From assembly GCA_965240325.2 (NCBI GenBank), contig OZ251236.1, positions 1,736,001 through 1,800,000 on the forward strand: a stretch of 64,000 nucleotides of DNA. Direction: 5' to 3'. This DNA comes from Rebecca billardiae RCC1528 (lineage: Eukaryota; Haptophyta). Every line of letters begins with the position of its first letter. Position 1 is the first letter of the stretch. Under the pieces are notes generated by a model that saw nothing but the letters and a program-made list of their open reading frames with translations, was not told where the DNA came from and made no database searches. Positions 13,301-21,144 of the stretch are shown one piece after another. The position numbers were made by a program, and so were the translations under genes.

Positions 13301-15990
13301 CCGGAGCAGGAGCCGCTGCCGCAGGAGTGGAAGCGGCTCTCCGCGTTCTACCGCCTCGTGCTCATGCGCGCGCTCCGGCCCGACCGCCTCGTCCCCGCCA
13401 CCGAGGCGTGGGTGCGCGAGGTGCTGGGCGCCAAGTACGCGGCCGCGCTGCCCCTCGAGCTCGAGCGCGCGTTTGCAGACGCGTCGCCCGCCGTCCCGAT
13501 CTTCTTCCTGCTCTCGGCGGGCGTGGACCCGACGGCGGCGGTGCAGGCGCTCGGCCGGCGCCGCGGCTTCCGCCGCGAGGACGGCCGCTTCGTCACCGTC
13601 GCGCTCGGCCAGGGGCAGGAGCCGGTCGCCGAGAAGGCGCTCGACCGCACGTGCGCGGAGGGCGGCTGGGTGGTGCTGCAGAACATCGAGCTGGTGCCTG
13701 CGTGGCTGCCGAGGCTCGAGCGCAGGCTCGAGGCGCTCGCGGACGGCTCGGTGCACCCGGACTTCCGCGCGGTGCTCACCGCGATGCCGGGCGGCGCCGT
13801 CCCCGTCGGCCTGCTCCAGAGCTCGATCAAGCTGAGCAACGAGCCGCCCGCCGGCCTGCGCGCCAACATGGTGCGCGCGTACGCCACGTTTGGCGAGGGT
13901 GTGTGGGAGGGCTCGTCGCGCCAGCCCGAGCTCAAGGCGATCGTCTTCGCGCTGTGCTTCTTCCACTCGGTGGTGTGCGAGCGGCGGCGCTTCGGCCCGA
14001 TCGGCTGGAACCGCGCGTACCCCTTCTCGCTCGACGACCTCTCCGTGTGCATCACGGTCGCCTCCTCCTACCTCGAGGGTGCGGTGGGGCCGCGGCTGCC
14101 GTGGGAGGACCTGCGCTACATCTGCGGCGAGATCATGTACGGGGGGCACATCACCGACGCGTGGGACCGCAGGCTGTGCTCGACGTACCTGGCGGCGTTC
14201 CTGCGCGACGAGCTGCTCGAGTCGATGCCGCTCGCGGGCAAGCTCGAGGTGCCCTCCGCCTCGCTCTCGCACCGCGGGTACGTCGAGTACATCAGCGCGC
14301 AGCTCGAGGCGGCCGAGTCAGCAGCCGCGTACGGATTGCATCCCAACAGCGAGATCCTCGTGATGAGCGCGCGCGCCAACGCGCTGTTCGGCGCGATCGC
14401 CGAGCTGCAGCCGAGGGCGAGCGCGGCCGGGGGCGGCGTCGGCGTGGCGGAGAAGGCCAAGCGCACGCTCGACGACATCCTCGAGCGGCTGCCCGAGCCC
14501 TTCGCCGTCTTTGAGCTCGAGGTGCGCGCACGCGCACGCGCGCCACCGCCGCCGCCGCGGCCGAGACGGCGCGACTGCGCGCGCGCGCGCGTCGGCGCGC
14601 GAGTGGCGCGAGGCGGGCGCGCGGCGCGGCGGAGTGCGCCGCGCGCCGCCGCAGCGCCGAGCGACGGCGCCAAGCGCGGCTCACCCCCGCCGCGCGCCCT
14701 CCTCGCGCGCGCCATCGCCCGCGCCGCCTCGCCCCCGCCCCGTTGGCGCGTGCAGGAGCGGCTGTCGGCCGAGCAGCGCGCCTCTCCGTTCGTGAACGTG
14801 TTCGCGCAGGAGTGCGGCCGGATGAACGCGCTGCTCGCAGAGATGCGCCGCACGCTGCTCGAGCTGGACAGCGGGCTCAAGGTGCGCGCACGCGCGCCGC
14901 GCGACGGGCGCCCCATGCCGTGTGCGGCGCCCGCCGCGCCCGCCGCGCGCGCGCGCGCGCCGCGCCACCGCGCTCGCGCGGCGCGGCCGGTGGGGCGCTC
15001 CGCCTTGGCGTGCGCGTGCGTGAGTGTGCGCGCCGCTCGGCTGCGCTCCCCCCACCCCACCGCGCAGGGCGACCTGTCCATCACGGAGAGCATGGAGGCG
15101 CTGATGCGTCAGCTCTACGACAACGCGACGCCGCCGTCGTGGGAGGCGGTCGCGTGGCCCTCGCTGCGGACGCTCGGTGCGCGGCGCGGCGCGGCGCGCG
15201 CGAGAGCGGGGGCGCTGCGCACACGCGCGCGCTCGCTCACGCCGCGCGCGCGCGCGCGCACTCGCTGTGCCGCCTCGGCGCGGCGCCTCCCGCCCGGCTC
15301 CTGCGCGCGCCGCGTGCGCAGGCGCGTGGTTCGCCAACCTGCAGGCGCGGTACAGGCAGCTCAGCGATTGGCTCGCGGAGCTGCAGGTGCCGCGCGTCAC
15401 CTGGCTCCCAGGCCTCTTCAACCCGCAGGCCTTCCTCACCGCGGTCATGCAGGTGACGGCGCGCCGCACCGAGTGGCCGCTCGACAGGCTCGCCATCGTC
15501 GCGGACGTGACCAAGAAGGCGGCAGAGGAGATCGACGGGCCGACGCGCGACGGTGCGCGTGCGCCGCCGCGCGAGCGCCGACGCGCGGAAGTCGCCAGGC
15601 GCGCTCGTCATTCCTTGGGCGCACGCCACTCACGCGAGCGCTGGCCGCTGCGCGCCCATCCCCCCGTGCGAACTTGGGCCGCGCGCGCGCGTGTGTGCAG
15701 GCGCGTTCGTGCACGGGCTCTTCCTGCAGGGCGCGCGCTGGGACGTGTCGGCGGGCGTGCTCGAGGAGGCGACGCTCAAGGACATCCACCCGCCGATGCC
15801 CGTCGTGCTCATCCGCGCCGCCGAGCGCGAGAAGAGCGAGCCACGCGACCTGTACGTGTGCCCCGTGTACCAGACGCAGAGCCGGGGCAGCACGTTCGTC
15901 TTCACGGCGGGGCTGCGCACCAAGGTGCCGCCGGCCAAGTGGGTGATGGCGGGCGTGGCCATGCTCATGGACGTGAGCACGGCGGAATGA
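1127..15990 (+). CDS. Axonemal outer-arm dynein heavy chain, beta type (DNAH9/11/17-like)
   Basis: Flagellar motor subunit that uses ATP to slide outer-doublet microtubules. Proposed exons are 1127-14521, 14756-14881, 15068-15176, 15322-15552 and 15701-15990, giving about 4716 aa; all introns are GT-AG (234, 186, 145, 148 bp). The first two are in frame without stops, so an unspliced reading looks longer. The N-terminal tail has outer-arm features (PLAEVEFWQQKAANL). P-loops are GPAGTGKT at residue 1926 (AAA1, followed by AWGCFDEFNRI), GPAGSGKS at 2209, GGAGVAKS at 2554 and GVGGSGKQ at 2904. Coiled-coil stalk and microtubule-binding domain span about 3140-3450. Ala/Gly-rich inserts near 4180-4310, 12050-12210 and 12760-12950 explain the length above the usual ~4500 aa. 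The sequence around AAA1 (QLKYRWDEERGDC) favours the beta subtype, less certainly than the family. Confidence 0.93.
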
Positions 15991-16411
15991 TGACGCGCGG
16001 CGACGGTGATCGCGAAACGACGTTTTTAGCTAAATCAATCTTGAATCGCGACCTTCTGGCTTCCGGGCTCGAACCGGTGGTTCTATCCGAAGCCAATCAT
16101 TGGAGTTGAGAGTGTTCCACCAAGGGGGTTCCACGCCTTGGTTCCACGCCAGGCTGAGCAATACTGGTCGTGCAATCGAAGCGCTTCTTGACATTCTGAG
16201 CGGTTTCTGGGTCGATTCAACCCTTTTACCCACGTCAAGGCGCATATAATATAAGTCCCGTATGATTCGAGAATACCTCCGCAATAGTCTGCATGATTCG
16301 AAGATAAAAAGCCTTCCGGCCTTCGCACCCGTAAAAGCATAAAAGGGAGACGGCGTCGGGAACACGTCGGCACCCCCTCGCCTCTTCGTGACACACCCAC
16401 CACACACACAC
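15991..16411. other. Intergenic, lower GC, 3' flank of dynein gene
   Basis: Contains the dynein 3' end and a stretch of ordinary to low GC (16010-16330) unlike the surrounding GC-rich DNA. It includes short GGTTCCAC direct repeats near 16118-16150 and a short stem GGCTTC/GAAGCC around 16060-16100. No coding region is supported. Confidence 0.4.
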
Positions 16412-16797
16412 CAAGGGAGGTCCGGGCCGGGAGCTCCCAGCGAGCGGCCAGCGCGACATCACCTCAAGGTTTTTCCTGAGCGCCGGGCGGCAGCGGCGGC
16501 GAGGGCGGTGCTCCGCTGGCGGGGCGCGCACGGGGCACGGCGCTGCGGGCGCGGATGTGTCCGCAGAGCCGGCGCGTGCGGACGGGCTGTTGCGGGAGAG
16601 CATCTGGCGCCCTCCTGCGCCGCGCGCATTGCGCCACGCCTCTTTCGCCTTGACTCAGGGCAGCGCGCACATGCGCGCTGCGTCAAGGCCAGCCTTGCCG
16701 CGCCGCAGCCGACCGCACGCGCGCCGTGCGCGGCGTGGTCGGGAAGGAACGGGCGCGGCTGCCGGGCGAGATGGCGACATCACGTGCGCACGCCATG
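16412..16797 (+). repeat. Left arm of long inverted repeat 1 (~386 bp)
   Basis: Reads CAAGGGAGGTCCGGGCCGGG at its outer end. The arm is repeated in reverse complement at 17131-17517 with only scattered mismatches plus one extra T in a T-run. The arms are separated by 333 bp of unrelated DNA. The same peptide-like frame appears on opposite strands of the two arms, which is how the symmetry shows. Probably a foldback or MITE-like element; no transposase is visible. Confidence 0.88.
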
Positions 16798-17130
16798 TCG
16801 TCCCGCGGCGCCGCGAAAGGGCGCGATAACGGATCCGCACAGCTGTTGACGAGTGCTGATTTCTTGCCGTGCCTGAAGCCAGACCTGAGCTCGAAAAAGA
16901 TGATGAAAGTGCATCAGCGCGAGGAAAGCGTCGCACCCAGCACTTCTACATGGCCACGTGGTGATGGACATTCATGTAAGAGTAGTCCGCGTGCCCGTCT
17001 GGCACTGTTCTGTGTCTCAATGATCGTCCCGACAAGGGTCGCGACCGCGAGGCCGTGCAGACCATTTGAGACAACTCGAAGAGGCGTGCAAACGGACCGG
17101 CGACACGCTCGTCAAGGCGTGGCGGGGCGG
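16798..17130. other. Spacer of inverted repeat 1
   Basis: A 333-bp unique segment between the two arms, of lower GC than the arms. No open reading frame with protein-like composition was recognised, and no transposase or integrase motif. Confidence 0.5.
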
Positions 17131-17517
17131 CATGGCGTGCGCACGTGATGTCGCCATCTCGCCCGGCAGCCACGCCCGTTCCTTCCCGACCACGCCGCGC
17201 ACGGCGCGCGCGCGGTCGGCTGCGGCGCGGCAAGGCTGGCCTTGACGCGGCGCGCATGTGCGCGCTGCCCTGAGTCAAGGCGAAAGAGGCGTGGCGCAAT
17301 GCGCGCGGCGCAGGAGGGCGCCAGATGCTCTCCCGCAACAGCCCGTCCGCACGCGCCGGCTCTGCGGGCACATCCGCGCCCGCAGCGCCGTGCCCCGTGC
17401 GCGCCCCGCCAGCGGAGCACCGCCCTCGCCGCCGCTGCCGCCCGGCGCTCAGGAAAAAACCTTGAGGTGATGTCGCGCTGGCCGCTCGCTGGGAGCTCCC
17501 GGCCCGGACCTCCCTTG
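17131..17517 (-). repeat. Right arm of long inverted repeat 1 (~387 bp)
   Basis: Reverse-complement partner of 16412-16797. Its outer end stops 39 bp before the proposed start codon of the EsV-1-7 repeat gene, so the arm lies in that gene's promoter or 5' UTR. An open frame runs from the arm into the gene (ATGs at 17242 and 17470), but the arm's own translation is low-complexity Arg/Ala. Confidence 0.88.
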
Positions 17518-17556
17518 CACACACCCCTTGCCTCATACCCGCAAGCCTCCTCGGTG

Positions 17557-18789
17557 ATGCCTGGGAAGCCCCCGCGATGCGCCCACGAGGGCTGCATGAC
17601 GGCGCCCTCGTTCGGCCTGCCGGGCGACGCGCGCCCCAGCCGATGCGCCGCGCACAAGTTGCACGGGATGACCGGGATGAAGAGCCGCCTCTGCAATCAT
17701 ACCGGCTGCGCAAAGCTGCCGTCGTTTGGCATGCCGGGCGACACGCGAGCGAGCCGATGCGCCGATCACAGGCTGGACAGCATGGTGTACGTGAGAGGGC
17801 GCACGTGCCGGCATGCCGCCTGCATGAAGGTGCCGTCGTTCGGCATGCCGGGTGACGCACGCGCGAGCGTGTGCGCCACGCACAAGCTGGCGGGCATGGT
17901 CAACGTGAGGCACCCCACGTGCCAGCACGAGAACTGCCAGAACAAGCGCGCATCATTCGGTATGCTGGGCGACAGCCGCGCCAGCCGGTGCGCCGCGCAC
18001 AAGCTGGCGGGCATGGTCGACGTCGTCAGCCGCACGTGCGAGCACGTGGGCTGCTCGAAGGTGCCGTCGTTTGGCATGCCGGGCGACTCGCGCTCCAGCC
18101 GGTGCGCTGTGCACAGGCAGGCCGGTATGGTCTACGTGAGGAGCCGCACGTGCAGCCATGCGGACTGCGCCAAGCTGCCGTCTTTCGGCATGCCTGGGGA
18201 CGCGCGCGCGAGCCGCTGCGCCACGCACAAGCTCGATGGCATGGTCAACGTGAGGAGCCGCACGTGCACCCATCCCGGCTGCGACAAGAAGCCCTCATTC
18301 GGCTCCGAGGGCGATCCGCGCGCCAGCCGGTGCGCCCTGCACAGGCTGGCGGGCATGGTCCCCCACCCCGCGATGATAAAGCGGACACCGGCCGACGTGC
18401 CGATTCACCGGGCGAGAAGCGTCGCGAAATACGCGCGGGGGCACGACGGCAGCCGCGTGGCTAGAGGCATCGCGCAGCCGCTACCGCACCCCGTGCAGGT
18501 CATGGCGCACGTCGTGCCGCCGCCGCCGACCTTCTTCGCACCGCCTCCCGTGCACTACTGGCACGACCATTACGGCATGGCGGGCCAGCACATGATGCCG
18601 CCGATGCTGCCGCCGGGCGTCGACACATCGGACCTACCGGCCGTCATCTACCAGGCCGACGGCCGGATGTACTTCATCCCGCCACCGGGCAGCGCGGGCG
18701 CGCCCTCGACCGTGCCGCATCACGCGCGGCTGCCCTCGTCCGCGCCCAGCACCGAGTACATCGCGGTCATTCACCTTGCACGCGCGTAA
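17557..18789 (+). CDS. EsV-1-7 repeat protein, seven tandem Cys/His repeats
   Basis: A 410-aa protein. From residue 8 it carries seven tandem 38-39-residue units of the pattern C-x4-C-x16-C-x2-H-x12, with a PSFGMPGDxRASRC core and an HKLxGMVNVRSRT linker. Unit 4 has one extra residue (x17). This pattern is that of the EsV-1-7 domain, named from a brown-algal virus gene and known from the Ectocarpus developmental regulator IMMEDIATE UPRIGHT. The Cys3His set suggests zinc binding; molecular function is not established. The C-terminal ~135 residues are Pro/His/Met-rich (VMAHVVPPPPTFFAPPPVHY) with no domain recognised. The ATG at 17557 is chosen because repeats start directly after it; in-frame ATGs at 17470 and 17242 lie inside the inverted-repeat arm. 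No intron is needed. Base composition is similar to other genes here, so recent transfer is not shown. Confidence 0.88.
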   Translation: MPGKPPRCAHEGCMTAPSFGLPGDARPSRCAAHKLHGMTGMKSRLCNHTGCAKLPSFGMPGDTRASRCADHRLDSMVYVRGRTCRHAACMKVPSFGMPGDARASVCATHKLAGMVNVRHPTCQHENCQNKRASFGMLGDSRASRCAAHKLAGMVDVVSRTCEHVGCSKVPSFGMPGDSRSSRCAVHRQAGMVYVRSRTCSHADCAKLPSFGMPGDARASRCATHKLDGMVNVRSRTCTHPGCDKKPSFGSEGDPRASRCALHRLAGMVPHPAMIKRTPADVPIHRARSVAKYARGHDGSRVARGIAQPLPHPVQVMAHVVPPPPTFFAPPPVHYWHDHYGMAGQHMMPPMLPPGVDTSDLPAVIYQADGRMYFIPPPGSAGAPSTVPHHARLPSSAPSTEYIAVIHLARA

Positions 18790-19510
18790 TCGCGCCGCCC
18801 CGCCCGGATGCTTCGCTGCTGCTGCGCTGCTGACGATGCTGAAGCTGTGCGAGGGGCTGCCGCGTCGTCCCTGAGTTCAAACTGTAATGAGTCGGATCAA
18901 ACTAAATTAATATATATATATAATATTAATATATATATATATTAAATTAAAATATATTGACTATAATTATAATATATGCTCGCGCGGCATGCATATGCGC
19001 TAGTCGGCCCGCTGACTCGGTAAGCCGCTGCTGCGCACTACATTGCTGTCATCATCATATTGACATCAGCCGCGAGTCCGGCGCCGCGGCTAATCGTCGG
19101 TGCTGCGCATGCCGATTGCCGCCCGCCGCCTGCATGCGTCGATGCGACGATCCGCGTGATCCGTCGTCCGAGGACGGTTATAGGATTGTCGTCAACTACC
19201 GCCGAATCGCGGGCGCGGGCGCTGCGCGCCCAGACACGCGCAGACAACGCGGACATTGCCAGTGCCTGGCTCCAAAGCGTGCGCACATCACGGTGATGGA
19301 CTCGTTCCGCCCTGCGCCCTCACTCCGGCTCAGCGACGCCCAGAGAAAGGGATTTCGAGTCCTGCCGACGGGCGCCCCCGCATCCGCGCGCACCGCACAC
19401 GTGACGTCAGTCAGTCAGGCGTGGACGTGCAGCACACACGGGACGCAGGTGAGAGCAGAGAGGCGGAAGCCCACGTGAGCTCAGCACGGGGAGCCAGATG
19501 GGCGGGCACG
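18790..19510. other. Intergenic region with AT-rich tract
   Basis: Lies between two genes that converge. It holds a TA-repeat tract at about 18905-18975 and a CACGTGACGTCA sequence near 19398-19410 that resembles overlapping G-box and CRE cores. That site may be incidental because it lies downstream of both genes. No coding sequence is supported. Confidence 0.4.
18905..18958. repeat. AT-rich simple repeat
   Basis: Runs of TATATA and AATATT just after the EsV-1-7 gene. The tract stands out against GC-rich surroundings and is partly self-complementary. Confidence 0.75.
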
Positions 19511-20800
19511 TCATCCCGTGCTGTGGCGCGCTGCAGCGGCCGCGCGATCGCGACGCCGCGCCACCCGCACGAGCGACGCACCCTTGTCTTGCCTGCGCAC
19601 GAGCACAAGGCCTCCGAGCACGACCGGCTTGAGCGCGAGGACCGCCAGGTAGCAGCCGCTCGCAAAGCCCTCCGAGCCCGTCATCTGTCCCCAGTGCGGC
19701 GCCATGCCCATGCGGTACGTGTCGAACAGGACGGACATGCCGGTGAGCACCACGTAGATCAGCAGGAAGTTCACCTTGTCCGTGTCCAGGTAGTAGAGGC
19801 CGAAGAGGCAGATGAGCGCCTGCCACTCGACACGGCGCACCGAGCAGAGCAGATAGCCGAGCAGCTGCAGGAAGAGCAGCAGGTACACGCCCTTGCGCAG
19901 CCCCGCGGAGTCGGCGAAGTCGTTGTACGCGTCGCGCATGTTGTCATCGTCCTGCGTGCCGCCCAGGGTCGCCGTGCGCGGCGCTGCTGAGCCCCTGCCC
20001 GCGGCGCCGCGCTCTGCACGCTCACGCGGCGCGCGTGCGCGCGCGCATACCCACAGGCTGAACATCTTGGCCGCAAGTATGGAGGCGGTCATGGTCATCA
20101 CGATGAAGGTGAGCTGGAGCACGCCGAACGAGGCCTCGAAGGTTACCGGGCCCCAGCCGAGCGTCGTCGGCGCCGAGTAGACGTACGTCGCCATCGCCAC
20201 CAGCAGGAAGGCCCATGAGATTACCCACGTGGACATCACGATGCCGTTCAGCACCGCGTCGTCCACGCCGTACCCGTTGAGCGCGTACCGCACGTTCTTG
20301 GCGGCGGCCCACTGGTTGGACAGGCCGAGCACAAAGCTGCAGAGGCACGCCGCCCACAGCGGGATGTACCCCAGCCACAGCAGCGTGCGCGTGCGGCCGC
20401 CGGCGCGGCGCAGCTGGCACCATACGGCCGCGTGCGTGTCTGCAAACAGGTCGTCGCCGCGGGGCAGCGCGAGCTTGGGGTCGTCGCCGCACTTGTCCTT
20501 CAGACGGGCAGCCTGGTTGAGAAAGAAGCCATCGCCCTGCCCCGTGCCCGCGTCCGCCGCCTCCACCCAGTTGTTGATCGCGAAGCGCACCTTGTGCAGG
20601 CTGACCAGCGCCTTCTGCGGCGTCTTGTCGACGAGCGCTGTGCCGCGAAGCCACTCGTGGCCGTTGAGCGAGGAGCCGATGAGGGCGATGCACAGGAGCG
20701 CCACGAGAGAACTGAAGAGCGCGATAACGTCCAGCGATGCCGATGGCGTCCTGTCCCTCGCCTCCCCTCCAGCTCCGCTCCCGGGACCGTCCTCCATCAT
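19511..20800 (-). CDS. Multi-pass membrane protein, family not recognised
   Basis: Reading from the first ATG (20800, MMEDGPGSG) gives 429 codons. A likely GT-AG intron at 20050-19952 (99 bp, in frame, GTATGCG...ACGCAG) would remove an Arg/Ala-rich stretch and leave about 396 aa. About eight hydrophobic helices are visible: one near residue 24-44, a ~95-residue loop with two Cys, three in the middle (for example LLWLGYIPLWAACLCSFVLG) and four in the C-terminal third after the intron site. The loop between helices 1 and 2 is probably on the non-cytosolic side. No transporter or enzyme signature was recognised. An upstream non-ATG extension in the same frame is not preferred. Function unknown. 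Confidence 0.7.
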   Translation of the reverse strand: MMEDGPGSGAGGEARDRTPSASLDVIALFSSLVALLCIALIGSSLNGHEWLRGTALVDKTPQKALVSLHKVRFAINNWVEAADAGTGQGDGFFLNQAARLKDKCGDDPKLALPRGDDLFADTHAAVWCQLRRAGGRTRTLLWLGYIPLWAACLCSFVLGLSNQWAAAKNVRYALNGYGVDDAVLNGIVMSTWVISWAFLLVAMATYVYSAPTTLGWGPVTFEASFGVLQLTFIVMTMTASILAAKMFSLWVCARARAPRERAERGAAGRGSAAPRTATLGGTQDDDNMRDAYNDFADSAGLRKGVYLLLFLQLLGYLLCSVRRVEWQALICLFGLYYLDTDKVNFLLIYVVLTGMSVLFDTYRMGMAPHWGQMTGSEGFASGCYLAVLALKPVVLGGLVLVRRQDKGASLVRVARRRDRAAAAARHSTG

Positions 20801-21144
20801 TGCTGGCCGGCCCTGAGACGGTGTCGAGACGACGGTTTCGGAAAGCGTGCTCAACTTTCAATTTCGGCCGCGGTTCGTCGCCCACAAATCCTCGGAAATA
20901 TTTTGTCATCGCCTTTTTTTGCTGCCCGCGCCTGTGTCGGGCTCCGCCGCTCCGCCCGCCGCGCCGCGCAAGCAGCCGCAAGCTCTCCGCTCGTGAACTA
21001 CATCAGAACACACCGTCAGTCACCGGCCAGGTTCTCAATCCCTTCAGATGTCGTCAGCACTATATGCAGCAATTCGTGTCAAACGCGCACTGCAGCATGC
21101 CGACACATCAGGACGAAATATGATGCGCATGATCACGACTGCCG
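20801..21144. other. Short intergenic region
   Basis: 344 bp between the membrane protein start and the matrixin stop, both on the minus strand, so it holds the membrane protein's promoter and the matrixin 3' end. Somewhat AT-richer than the flanks; no motif recognised. Confidence 0.4.

Noticed and set aside
14522-15700. Unspliced reading of the dynein 3' end giving 4939 codons
   Set aside because: It includes Arg/Ala-rich stretches between GT and AG ends and then leaves the correct frame, losing the conserved dynein C-terminus that splicing restores to the stop at 15990.
16030-16110. tRNA-like sequence on the minus strand (GGTTCGAGCCC with a short stem)
   Set aside because: Has a T-loop-like core but no matching acceptor stem or D and anticodon arms at the right distances.
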